DNA of 64,000 nt from Acidithiobacillus ferruginosus (GTDB taxonomy: Bacteria > Pseudomonadota > Gammaproteobacteria > Acidithiobacillales > Acidithiobacillaceae): NCBI RefSeq assembly GCF_018854495.1, contig NZ_JABBDR010000167.1:13258-77257 (forward strand), written 5' to 3'. Numbering within the stretch: position 1 is the stretch's first letter; the number at the start of each line of letters is the position of its first letter. The notes beneath the pieces are model-generated. The model was not told where the DNA came from. It did no database searches and saw only the letters and a list, made by a program, of their open reading frames with translations. This document shows positions 1 to 7,774 of the stretch, one piece after another. The translations under genes were made by a program, and so were the position numbers.

Positions 1-1
1 G

Positions 2-52
2 GTGCCGGCGTTTTTGCTGGTGCTCAGGCAGATACGGAAGGCGTGGGTCTAA
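2..52 (+). CDS. Possible 3' end of an upstream gene (partial)
   Basis: A short open frame runs in from the left edge and stops with TAA at 50-52; its last residues (VPAFLLVLRQIRKAWV) would suit the basic tail of a membrane protein. Two other frames are also open here, so this is a weak call. The rest of positions 53-113 shows nothing recognisable and separates this end from the convergent transporter gene. Confidence 0.25.
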   Translation: MPAFLLVLRQIRKAWV

Positions 53-113
53 CTTTGCCCGGTTGCGTAGCACCGGGGGTTGGGTTTCTGCGCCGGTCAC
101 TCCTGCATGGTTT

Positions 114-1373
114 TCATTCGGCGTGCGGTGGGAGAGGGGGATTCTCGTCGATCACCAGTGTGACTCCCGCCGCCGAGAGTAATGCCTCCAGAGCCGGTTC
201 CAACTGCCCGGCGCGCATGTGAATTTCGTCCACCTCCTGGGCGATGAGCCATGCCGCCAGCCGTATGCCGCGCCCCTTTTCGGCGCCGGGTACGGGGTTG
301 TTCAGGGTTTGGGTATTCACCAGGACACCCTCGCGGTTTTCGTCCTCAAAACGAATACGCTGCGCCATCCCAAAGCGCGTGGCCAGCGCCGATCCCTCCT
401 CGGTCAGAAGGAATGCCCGTCGTTTATATGGCTTGAAGGGCGGCTCATAATGAAGTGTGATGTTTTCCAGTTCGGGAAACGCCTCTTGCAGGCGTTGCTG
501 GGCGCGGTCGGCTACTTCATGGGCATGCGCGAAGTTTGCCGCGGCGATACCGATGGTGGCGTCCGCGAACAGGACACTCCCGGCATGTCGCAGACGCAAT
601 CCTTCCACGCCTTCCACTTCCGGCGTGGTCAGTAGCAGATTTTTCGCCTTTGCGTACAGTTCGGATTCCACTGAAGCGTCGAGCAGGGAGAGGATGGCGT
701 TTTTCAGCACCCCCCAGGTGCCCTCCAGAATCAGGAAGAGGATGATGAGGACGGCAAGCTCCTGCGCAAAGGGTATCCGCAGGAGATGCCCGCCGATTCC
801 GGCGATGACCACGACCCCGGCGCCGATATCGCCCAGCCAGTTGACCACATCGCTTTGCAGTCCGGGGGAGTGGAGGCGGGCGGCGGCGCGTCGCTCAAAA
901 ATATAGAAAATCCCTTCGGCCACCAGAATGGCCGTCATGAACCCCATGGTGGTCAAGGGATTGTCAGGTGGCCGCGCACCGCCGGAGAAAAACACCGCGC
1001 GGGCGATCTCATAGGCGGCAATGACGACCAGCAAGGCACCGCCCAGGGCAGCCATGTCCTCCACCTTATGGAGACCGTACGGAAATCGCAAGGAGCGGTG
1101 GCGGGAAAAGCGGATGGCCGCAAGGATGAGCAGCGCGCCCAATACATCGGAAATGCTATGTACGGCGTCGGCGATGACGACAGTGCTGCCGGAGTAAACG
1201 CCCCAGCCGATTTTTGCTATGGAGAGCAGGCCATTGAGCCCCGTCGATGCCATCATCCAGCGGGATTTCTGCCGTTCCGCCAGGTCAGAGGGGGTGATTT
1301 TTTTCGGTGTATCCATCGCGTCCATGGTCGCCACTCGCCCGGCCTTCGGCAAGGATACCTTAATCCGGTCCAT
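114..1373 (-). CDS. Cation diffusion facilitator transporter with C-terminal NifX-like domain
   Basis: An inner-membrane divalent-metal/proton antiporter of the CDF family, about 419 residues. Six hydrophobic segments lie between residues about 45 and 230. The transport-site motif of TM2 is H72-x3-D76, while the matching TM5 site reads N178-x3-D182 instead of the usual H/D-x3-D, which suggests a metal preference other than zinc (inference). A cytosolic CDF dimerisation domain follows. The last about 85 residues (from about 335) resemble the dinitrogenase iron-molybdenum cofactor (NifX/NifB C-terminal) domain, making the protein longer than a plain CDF of about 300 residues. The start is uncertain: ATGs at 1373, 1325 and 1316 all lack a strong ribosome site. 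It lies just outside the nif island and may supply or remove a metal such as Fe or Mn. Confidence 0.85.
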   Translation of the reverse strand: MDRIKVSLPKAGRVATMDAMDTPKKITPSDLAERQKSRWMMASTGLNGLLSIAKIGWGVYSGSTVVIADAVHSISDVLGALLILAAIRFSRHRSLRFPYGLHKVEDMAALGGALLVVIAAYEIARAVFFSGGARPPDNPLTTMGFMTAILVAEGIFYIFERRAAARLHSPGLQSDVVNWLGDIGAGVVVIAGIGGHLLRIPFAQELAVLIILFLILEGTWGVLKNAILSLLDASVESELYAKAKNLLLTTPEVEGVEGLRLRHAGSVLFADATIGIAAANFAHAHEVADRAQQRLQEAFPELENITLHYEPPFKPYKRRAFLLTEEGSALATRFGMAQRIRFEDENREGVLVNTQTLNNPVPGAEKGRGIRLAAWLIAQEVDEIHMRAGQLEPALEALLSAAGVTLVIDENPPLPPHAE

Positions 1374-1399
1374 GCTTCACGTACCATCCATGACCGGCG

Positions 1400-2728
1400 C
1401 TAAAATTGGTATGTCATCATCACCCGGTTGTACACAAAGGCGTGTTGTCCTGAGCCAGGAAACAGCCCGACCGCACCACCATTCCCCACCTCCACCTGAT
1501 CCCGCAAACACAGCCCCCTGAACATGCCCTGGGGGAAATAGCTCACGTTAAAGTGGGTCCAGTTGCTATTCCCCGAGAAATAGGTAGTGAATTGTGAGTA
1601 ACCCGCAGTCAGTTGGACTTGTTCAGGCAGCACCCAGTAAGCGGCCCGCACCCGCCAGCCATGTCCAGGGCCCACGCCGACCATGCCCTGTATCATGCTG
1701 TCCACATACAGCGGGTCTGCCGTATAGCCGACGGTATAGGGAGAAATAATGGCGCCGCCGCCCAAGGCGTGGGCATGCAATTCTGTAGCATCATAACCCC
1801 ACCACAGACTTCCGTGAGGAAATGCGACGCCGGTCTTGATACCCCAGTTGGTACTGTTGATGCCCTGGCCCGGCTGCCCGAAAAGCGTAGTGCCGGTATT
1901 GGCAAAGGCTTCGCCTGCACCCCATTCCCGGGTGAACTGCGCATCCACAAAGGGCTTGAGGACGAATGATGTCGGCAGTGCGTAGTGACCGCTCCAGTAG
2001 AACATGTTGGCGAATTGGTCGAACTGGTAAAACCAGGCAGCAGTTTCGGCGTGATCCGCGTGATATTGGGCGCCAAAGGCGAGCGCCCCGTTGGTAGGCG
2101 GAGTACCTGCGGGCAGCACGTTGGGTCCGCCATAGAGGGAGTCACCCTCATAGTGGCCGGGATAATAGAGGTTGTCCCGGTAGAACTGGTCTGTGGTGCG
2201 GTCTTTCCAGCGGAAAATCCGCAGCGTGCTGAGCTGCAGGCCGCTGATGGGATGGGCCTCCAGGGTCACCCCCTGATAGGTAACGGGAATCACCCGCCCA
2301 CCGACCCGGTTCAGCCACGGGGTATCCACCAACTGATTGCCTGCCTTGGCGGTGATCCATTTGTCCTGATATTCCAGATAGGCCTGACCCAGCGCATTGA
2401 CGGAGGGACTGGTACCCATGAGGGTCTTGTCGATTCTCGCTGGATTGTTGGGCTGTGTGCCCAGTGCGTTGGCGGTGTAAAAACTGACGCCGACCCGAAA
2501 GCCCGAGAGGAAGGGGGCGGTGACGATATTGAGGCGTCCAGCCAGGGAGTAGGCATAAGCATTGACGGTGTTGGGGGTGCCATAAAGTCGACTGAAATAA
2601 TAGGAACGGATTTGTCCGTTAATATGACTTTTCGCAAAAAACTGGGACAGGGTTTCGGCTTGGGCACTGGCATTGAAGGCACCCATCAGGCTGGCTGCTG
2701 TCATCAGATGAAGGATATTTTTCTGCAT
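1400..2728 (-). CDS. OprD-like outer-membrane porin
   Basis: A 442-residue outer-membrane channel candidate. It opens with a signal peptide (residues 1-24, cut after the ASAQA stretch), followed by alternating aromatic/polar beta-strand sequence and a C-terminal aromatic residue (MMTYQF), typical of beta-barrel export. The region after the signal (NGQIRSYYFSRLYG) and the strand pattern resemble OprD-family porins. A ribosome site AGGAGC sits 7 bases before the ATG. It is transcribed in the same direction as the binding-protein gene upstream (2879-3802), with 150 bases between them, so solute passage across the outer membrane for that system is possible but not shown. The substrate cannot be read from sequence. 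Confidence 0.75.
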   Translation of the reverse strand: MQKNILHLMTAASLMGAFNASAQAETLSQFFAKSHINGQIRSYYFSRLYGTPNTVNAYAYSLAGRLNIVTAPFLSGFRVGVSFYTANALGTQPNNPARIDKTLMGTSPSVNALGQAYLEYQDKWITAKAGNQLVDTPWLNRVGGRVIPVTYQGVTLEAHPISGLQLSTLRIFRWKDRTTDQFYRDNLYYPGHYEGDSLYGGPNVLPAGTPPTNGALAFGAQYHADHAETAAWFYQFDQFANMFYWSGHYALPTSFVLKPFVDAQFTREWGAGEAFANTGTTLFGQPGQGINSTNWGIKTGVAFPHGSLWWGYDATELHAHALGGGAIISPYTVGYTADPLYVDSMIQGMVGVGPGHGWRVRAAYWVLPEQVQLTAGYSQFTTYFSGNSNWTHFNVSYFPQGMFRGLCLRDQVEVGNGGAVGLFPGSGQHAFVYNRVMMTYQF

Positions 2729-2878
2729 GGAAATAGCTCCTGCGAATCGAGTATGGTAGTTTTCATTGCGGTATTTTAGATATAACGCGGCGTGACACGC
2801 CGGGCCGTGGAGGAATACCTCACCCCAACGGGCCGGCGAACTGTTTGCCGAACGGTTTGCGCCGGGCGCGAAGCCGCT

Positions 2879-3802
2879 TTATTTCAGTACGTCACCCTTG
2901 GGTGGGTTGTAGCCGGTCTCTTGGAACATGGTCTGACCCTGGGGGCTGGTCATGAAGTGGATAAAGGCCATACCCAGTTGGGGATCGGGCGCATCCACGG
3001 GTACCGCAGCATAGAAGACCAGGGGCTGGGTGTGCACGGTCTTGGGTTTTCCGTCCACATTCAGGGTGAAGTGGACTTTGCTGTACCAGTCTTTGACCAT
3101 GGCCGGATTGCTGAGGTTGATCTGATCGGGCAGGGTGATATAAGGCAGATGCAGGGATTTTACCGCGCTGAGATAACCCGATGAGGCGGCCATCTGCCCA
3201 CTCTTGAGGCGGGAAAGTAATGATGCCTCCGTGAATATCTGCTGCGGGTTCTCGACCGCTCCGAGGACTTTGTTCACTAGATCCGGTTGGTGGTAATACC
3301 TTTCCGCCAGCATGAAGGTAAAGACGATATTTTGCCCTTGGGGATCGGTTTTGGGATCTGTGCGGCCGAAGATTACCCCCGGCTTCTGCAGGATTTCATA
3401 CCACGGCACCTTGCCTTCCGCAGCTTCCTTGAAATCTTTGGCGTAGGGACTATCGGGACTGTAAGCGATGCACATGGCAGTACTGGCGACCGGGAAGGCC
3501 TCCTTGACCAGGCCGGCCTTGATCAGCAGCTCGATGGGGCCGGGGGTGATGGAGACAAAAACGTCGGTGCGCAGTTTGTGGGCGGCGATGAGCTGGGCGA
3601 GACCGTAAGCGCCCTGGCCCTCCCCCTGATATTGCACGTTATGGGCTTTGGCGAAGGCCGGTCCGAGATGCAGGTCCATGACCGTACCCATGGAGCCTGC
3701 GTAAGCGACATGCAGGTCTTTGGCCATGGCCTGGAGCGATAAACCCAGCAGGCTGGTGGCGACGATCAGTGCAAGGGAGCTTTGATGGTGACGGTGTTTC
3801 AC
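2879..3802 (-). CDS. Periplasmic molybdate/tungstate-type ABC substrate-binding protein
   Basis: A 307-residue periplasmic binding protein of the ModA/WtpA superfamily that would capture an oxyanion for an ABC importer. It has a signal peptide (residues 1-27, cut after AMA), an early oxyanion-loop pattern (AYAGSMGTVMD) and the type II fold features of the family. GTG at 3802 is the start, with AGGAG 8 bases upstream. No permease or ATPase gene lies beside it, so the partner must be encoded elsewhere. Its place next to the nif island, with ModD and molbindin genes on the other side, supports molybdate as ligand, since nitrogenase needs Mo for FeMo-co. Tungstate or sulfate cannot be excluded. 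Confidence 0.7.
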   Translation of the reverse strand: MKHRHHQSSLALIVATSLLGLSLQAMAKDLHVAYAGSMGTVMDLHLGPAFAKAHNVQYQGEGQGAYGLAQLIAAHKLRTDVFVSITPGPIELLIKAGLVKEAFPVASTAMCIAYSPDSPYAKDFKEAAEGKVPWYEILQKPGVIFGRTDPKTDPQGQNIVFTFMLAERYYHQPDLVNKVLGAVENPQQIFTEASLLSRLKSGQMAASSGYLSAVKSLHLPYITLPDQINLSNPAMVKDWYSKVHFTLNVDGKPKTVHTQPLVFYAAVPVDAPDPQLGMAFIHFMTSPQGQTMFQETGYNPPKGDVLK

Positions 3803-3909
3803 GGGCTCTACTCCTGTGGTTTACGAAATATATAGCTGAATATACCGGCAACTATTTTTTGCTGTCAACCGGTTTTTTAAGCTTGTCATATCCCGATATG
3901 CCATGAATT

Positions 3910-3925
3910 TGGCATCCTTTTTGCT
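3910..3925 (+). promoter_or_regulatory. Sigma-54-like -24/-12 promoter
   Basis: TTGGCATCCTTTTTGC followed by T fits the -24/-12 consensus, with GG at 3911-3912 and GC at 3923-3924 separated by exactly 10 bases. Predicted transcription start is near 3936, reading towards the small genes at 4011 and 4229. It sits in the 426-base gap between the binding-protein gene and 4229. No NifA-type site is seen at the usual upstream distance, but one overlaps 3959-3974 downstream. Confidence 0.5.
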
Positions 3926-3958
3926 GCATCTTACACGCGGTCATATTACCCACTTATT

Positions 3959-3974
3959 TGTTCGTTTTCTGACA
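3959..3974. promoter_or_regulatory. NifA-type upstream activator sequence (TGT-N10-ACA)
   Basis: TGT-TCGTTTTCTG-ACA is an exact match to the palindromic NifA site. It lies downstream of the plus-strand -24/-12 element at 3910-3925, but about 100 bases upstream of a weak minus-strand GG-N10-GC element (3881-3894) that could drive the binding-protein gene. A single match of this low-information motif may be chance. Confidence 0.35.
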
Positions 3975-4010
3975 ATAATGTGTACTTATTGACATCTAAG
4001 GAGAGGCTTT

Positions 4011-4136
4011 TTGAAACTGCGGATACAGCGGGCGCAGGTCGAGGCGATGGTGCAGGAGTTCCCGCATCTGGCGGGCTTGCGGACGGCGTCATCTTTCCTG
4101 CATTCCGTAAACAGAAACAGGTGCTGCCGATTGTGA
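4011..4136 (+). pseudogene. Short ORF (41 codons), possibly frameshifted
   Basis: A TTG codon at 4011 is preceded by a strong ribosome site (AAGGAGAGG, 7 bases away) and opens a 41-codon frame beginning MKLRIQRAQVEAMVQEFPHL. After about residue 28 the sequence loses character. The neighbouring frame there reads FPAFRKQKQVLPIVMV and stops at 4142-4144, which suggests one frameshift within about 4100-4110. Either it is a short real peptide or a broken gene. The sigma-54-like promoter at 3910 lies directly upstream. The family is not recognised. Confidence 0.3.
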
Positions 4137-4228
4137 TGGTTTAAATCTTGTTCGGTATTTTGCGGGCTGGAACCAGCCGCTGCGTGACCTTGGAGATATG
4201 AGTTTTAATGCGATAGGGAGAAGTGAAT

Positions 4229-4543
4229 ATGCGTACAATCATTACCCTGGCAGGCCGGGATGTGCGATTGGTGAGCGAAAACGATATGGCCCTCGCCATA
4301 CAGGCGGCCGAGGAGGTCTTCGCGCAGCATGGGGTTGACCCCATGGCTTGCGAGGTGGCCAATCAAAAGCAGTATAGTGATGCGGAAATTACCAGGGATG
4401 AAGCGTTATTGTGCGCCATCTGGGAGGAAGCCAATTATGCAGCCTGGCACAAAGCCACTATTGGCTGGATGAGTCGGGATATTGATCTTTACGTGATGGT
4501 GCAAAGTGCTGCAGCGGATGGCATGGATACCATATCCGCATAA
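4229..4543 (+). CDS. Small protein of unknown function at the nif island edge
   Basis: A 104-residue soluble protein that I do not recognise. ATG at 4229 is preferred over the in-frame GTG at 4223 because AGGGAG lies 8 bases before the ATG but only 2 before the GTG. The protein is acidic, with a helical middle (MALAIQAAEEVFAQHG) and a Trp-containing C-terminal half; no signal peptide or membrane segment is visible. It is transcribed towards the converging nif arm, with a sigma-54-like promoter about 290 bases upstream, which hints at co-regulation with nitrogen fixation. No function is assigned. Confidence 0.6.
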   Translation: MRTIITLAGRDVRLVSENDMALAIQAAEEVFAQHGVDPMACEVANQKQYSDAEITRDEALLCAIWEEANYAAWHKATIGWMSRDIDLYVMVQSAAADGMDTISA

Positions 4544-4679
4544 TATATCGCAAACGTTACTGCCTCCGGGCCCTCAACGCTTCGTAAATTGCCATCCCAA
4601 CCCACGAAAAAGACACCCATGATCGATCCTCGCTGGTGTTGTTCCAAAAGTCGGTGGGGGTGAAACGATGCCTGCCGAG

Positions 4680-4910
4680 TCAGCGTGATTTGCGCTCGGC
4701 GGCCGAAAAATTGCTCAAGTGCCCCTCTTTCGCCGCTTGCGCACGACCACGCGCCATCAGTCCAGCACTGCGACCAGGTGCGGCCACCCGCGAAAGCTGT
4801 TTTTCCAGGTGTTGGCTGCTACATTGTGGGCAGTTTGGGATGGTTGAGCTCATGACCAGTAATTCAAAGTCGGCGTCGCAATCGCAACAATGGTAATCAA
4901 AAATAGGCAT
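4680..4910 (-). CDS. FmdB-type zinc-ribbon protein
   Basis: A 76-residue protein starting MPIFDYHCCDCDADFE, the N-terminal signature of the FmdB regulatory-protein family. It has two metal-binding cysteine pairs (C-x2-C at residues 8-11 with the adjacent C9, and C-x2-C in PNCPQC) forming a small zinc ribbon, and a basic, Ser/Ala-rich tail. It is the last gene of the iscA-nifU-nifS-nifV unit, 13 bases after the rhodanese-ankyrin gene. Family members often accompany metal or one-carbon enzymes; the role here is unknown. No clear terminator is visible in the 136 bases separating it from the convergent gene that ends at 4543. Confidence 0.8.
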   Translation of the reverse strand: MPIFDYHCCDCDADFELLVMSSTIPNCPQCSSQHLEKQLSRVAAPGRSAGLMARGRAQAAKEGHLSNFSAAERKSR

Positions 4911-4923
4911 CTTTGTTCCTTTG

Positions 4924-5760
4924 TCAGGTTATGGCCAAAACCGCATCTGTTACCCGGTACAGCAATAATGATGCCTGTTCAGGTGGCGCTTTTATCCGCC
5001 TCGGTGTTTCGCGCAACAAATTCAGACATTCCAGATTGGCGACCATATCCAGTGCGGTGAAATCATCGAGCGAAAGGAGACTCCGGTCCGCACCGAATGC
5101 CAGCAAACGCTCCACTACCGCCGTCTTGCCAGCGGATGCAGCATACATCAGGCAAGTGGCGCCGTTGTCATTCTGGTGGTTGAGGTGGGCGCCAACCGCC
5201 ACCAGCAGGTCCAGTGTGTCCAGATTCTCACTGACACAAGCGAACCAAAGGGCCTGATTGCCATCGTTATTGCGCTGGTGCGGGTCGGCACCGGCAGCGA
5301 GCAGTTCAGCGACCCGCGCAGGATCGCCTTCGCCGGCGGCACGCATCAAGGGCGTCACCCCGTCGCGGGTGCGCGCGTGGATGTCTGCGGCGGGAAATTC
5401 CTGCGCCGTCAGCCAGCATTGCAGCGCCTCCGTGAGCGGCGGATTTGCGGGCGCATGCACCTTGCGCCAGGCTTCGTAACCGCCATCCAGGCTGTACACC
5501 TCCGCAAAACCAAAATCGGCAAAGAGTTGGGCGCGCATCTGGCTGGCGTTGCCATGGTAGCAATAGATCAGCACGGGACGATGTTTGGCCATGTTCAGCA
5601 CATAGTCATCGGCGTTGTAATCGCCCAGGGGAGAAGCTCCGGCAATATGTCCGGCCCGGAAGTCGCTGGGATGGCGGCAATCCAGTAACACGGTGTCCGG
5701 CCTTTGCAGGAGTTCGCGGGCCTGGTGCACATCAATACGCTGAAAGGAGCGGGTATTCAT
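4924..5760 (-). CDS. Rhodanese-ankyrin fusion protein
   Basis: A 278-residue cytosolic protein. Residues 6-105 form a rhodanese domain of the single-domain GlpE type, with the catalytic loop CYHGNAS, so sulfur transfer is expected. Residues about 130-240 carry three to four ankyrin repeats (for example DGVTPLMRAAGEGD and NGATCLMYAASAG), which mediate protein contacts. The start overlaps the stop of the upstream oxidoreductase by 4 bases (ATGA), so the two are translationally coupled. Its place in the nifU-nifS-nifV-cysE unit suggests sulfur delivery to a specific protein partner during nitrogenase cofactor or Fe-S assembly (inference). Confidence 0.85.
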   Translation of the reverse strand: MNTRSFQRIDVHQARELLQRPDTVLLDCRHPSDFRAGHIAGASPLGDYNADDYVLNMAKHRPVLIYCYHGNASQMRAQLFADFGFAEVYSLDGGYEAWRKVHAPANPPLTEALQCWLTAQEFPAADIHARTRDGVTPLMRAAGEGDPARVAELLAAGADPHQRNNDGNQALWFACVSENLDTLDLLVAVGAHLNHQNDNGATCLMYAASAGKTAVVERLLAFGADRSLLSLDDFTALDMVANLECLNLLRETPRRIKAPPEQASLLLYRVTDAVLAIT

Positions 5761-7412
5761 GGGTGTTCTCCGGTGTGGGTGTTCAGTTCCCGGTGGGCGT
5801 AGGGCGGGAGGGTGCTGATCCGCGTATCCGTCAGGGCATGACCCACGGTGAAGTGGTAAAGGGATTGCAGGCGGTTATCCTTGATCCCCAATATTTCATG
5901 CACGGCATCATCAAAAAAACAGCCGATGCCGGTGCCGTTCAGGCCCAGGGATTCGGCTTCCAGATACAATGTCTGGCCCAGCAGCCCCGCTTCCTGGTAG
6001 AGCAAACGATAATGCCAGGCACCGCTCTTCAGGGGGGCGGCATACTCCGCCAGAAAGGCCACGGCAAAGCAGCTATCGGCGGCAATGGCCTGATGACAGG
6101 ACAGGGTCCGGGCGATACTGCGCACGTCGCCACTATAGAGTCGCCGCAAGGGCAGATGGGTGGGCGCACCGGCCACTGCTTCCCAGGAAAAGTCGGGATG
6201 GAGGGCCACGCGTAGCACTTGTTCGCCCTCCCTGGTGCGGGGCAGGGCATAGAGACCACTACTCAGGCCACTGACGCGATGCACAAAAAATATCGGATGG
6301 ATGCGCGGGGTGAAGGGCCAGGCGTCCCAGGGCAGGGCGGAACGGGGCAGCAACGCATCCACGAGGGTAAAGAAATCGTCAGCCGCCATGACCGTCTCCG
6401 GGTCGAAGCGCTGGGCGCTGCGCCGACGACGGATCAGGGTGCTGGCGGCGGTATGCCCCGATTTTGTGCGTGCTGGCCATGGATCAGGCGGAAGCGGGTC
6501 GGGAGTGAGTACCGGCATCCTGCTGGCGCTGGTCGTTTCGGCGATGACCGGCCACTGATACAGGGGATGGGGATCCAGACAGTTGGCCTGACCCCACCAT
6601 TGCCCCGGCAGTGCAGCGGGACTAGCGATGGCGGAGGACAAGGTATCGGCTGGGAGGATTTCCAGCAATAGCTCCGCGTCCTCGCCTTCGGCATGGGCGA
6701 AATCGCCGGAACGGTCCAGGCCCAGGAGGCTGCGCAGTCGGGCATCGTCCACATCCCCGCGCAGGCGAAGGTGCCAACCCAGGGTACCCGCAGCGTAGCG
6801 CAGGGCACCCAGCGCATGGCCAATATCCAGCTGGCAATAGCGTAGTGCCCGTTCGCCATATTTCCATGCTTCGCGCCACGTTATGGAAGTCAGCCCGACA
6901 TACACCCCTGAGCCGTGCTGTTCGGCATCGGGAGACCAGCGCTGTTCGAGCAGGTGATCTCTGCTCAGGTAGTGATACAATCCATCCTCCAGATCCGGTA
7001 CCCCGAAGGCGAGAAGATAGGCCTCGGTGGGATGCAGGTTGCCGCTGGATGGGTTGCAGCGCAATGCCCAGCGATCCGGGCCGTATTCCTTCCATGCCGC
7101 CAGCCCGAGGGCAAGCTCCAAAAACTGGGCGACCGCCTGGAGTGTGAAGGGTTGGGGCGTGACGGCGGAGAGCGCGGCGAAGGTGACGGCAGTTTCTTCC
7201 GTCAGCAACGGCAAGATGCGCCGCGGGCTTCCGGTGAACTCGCGGAAGGGGTTGGGTTGTGCATCCCAGTCCAGCGCTTCGGGCCCGGCGGCATAGCGAT
7301 TCAGGTGATGCTTGGATCGTTCATGGTAGGCCATCACCACTCGCACCGCTTCGCTGTTATCGCTTGTCGCCATGATGTGCGCCGTTCCGTTGGTCAGCCT
7401 TGGTCGTGGCAT
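5757..7412 (-). CDS. Tandem nitroreductase / SagB-type oxidoreductase
   Basis: A 551-residue protein with two nitroreductase-fold segments, about residues 75-260 and 320-520, as in SagB/ThcOx-type flavin oxidoreductases. The first contains NPSSGNLHPTEAYL, the FMN-binding stretch of the family; the second contains LIRRRRSAQRFD, the typical first helix. No azole-peptide precursor or cyclodehydratase gene is nearby, so a peptide-modification role is not supported. It sits between nifW and the rhodanese-ankyrin gene, 25 bases after nifW. The start may be ATG 7412 or the internal ATG 7370 (MATSDNSEAV), which has a better-spaced GGAACGG. Its substrate is unknown. Confidence 0.8.
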   Translation of the reverse strand: MPRPRLTNGTAHIMATSDNSEAVRVVMAYHERSKHHLNRYAAGPEALDWDAQPNPFREFTGSPRRILPLLTEETAVTFAALSAVTPQPFTLQAVAQFLELALGLAAWKEYGPDRWALRCNPSSGNLHPTEAYLLAFGVPDLEDGLYHYLSRDHLLEQRWSPDAEQHGSGVYVGLTSITWREAWKYGERALRYCQLDIGHALGALRYAAGTLGWHLRLRGDVDDARLRSLLGLDRSGDFAHAEGEDAELLLEILPADTLSSAIASPAALPGQWWGQANCLDPHPLYQWPVIAETTSASRMPVLTPDPLPPDPWPARTKSGHTAASTLIRRRRSAQRFDPETVMAADDFFTLVDALLPRSALPWDAWPFTPRIHPIFFVHRVSGLSSGLYALPRTREGEQVLRVALHPDFSWEAVAGAPTHLPLRRLYSGDVRSIARTLSCHQAIAADSCFAVAFLAEYAAPLKSGAWHYRLLYQEAGLLGQTLYLEAESLGLNGTGIGCFFDDAVHEILGIKDNRLQSLYHFTVGHALTDTRISTLPPYAHRELNTHTGEHP

Positions 7413-7437
7413 TTTATTCCGGCGCGGCTACCGCGTG

Positions 7438-7770
7438 TCAACGGTCTTTCCGTGCGCCGACCGCCACCTTTTCCAGAGAGACATGACTCACGCCCATGGC
7501 CTGATGAAACACTTTGAACACCTTTTCGGAGACCGCATCAGATACCACAAAATCCTGATACGACTGGCTGAGCAATTTCACATAAAGCGCTTGCAGCGCC
7601 CGATCATCCAGGGCGTCCGTATCCCCCTCTCTTTTCAGGTAATCATGAAAACGTTTGAGGATATGGAGACGATTAATATGGACCACCGTTTCATCATAGT
7701 CGATGTTCAGAAACTTCAGGAAATCCTCAGCAGAGGACAAACTCGCCAGTGTTTTACGTAGATCACTCAT
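7438..7770 (-). CDS. nifW: Nitrogenase-stabilizing/protective protein NifW
   Basis: A 110-residue protein matching NifW in its family signature (LSSAEDFLKFLNIDYDETVV, then VNRLHILKRFHDYL with H in place of V) and in overall length. NifW binds the MoFe protein and is linked to its maturation and protection from oxygen. It follows cysE by 4 bases and precedes the SagB-like oxidoreductase by 25 bases, within the nifU-S-V unit. Nothing is truncated. Confidence 0.93.
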   Translation of the reverse strand: MSDLRKTLASLSSAEDFLKFLNIDYDETVVHINRLHILKRFHDYLKREGDTDALDDRALQALYVKLLSQSYQDFVVSDAVSEKVFKVFHQAMGVSHVSLEKVAVGARKDR

Positions 7771-7774
7771 GGTG

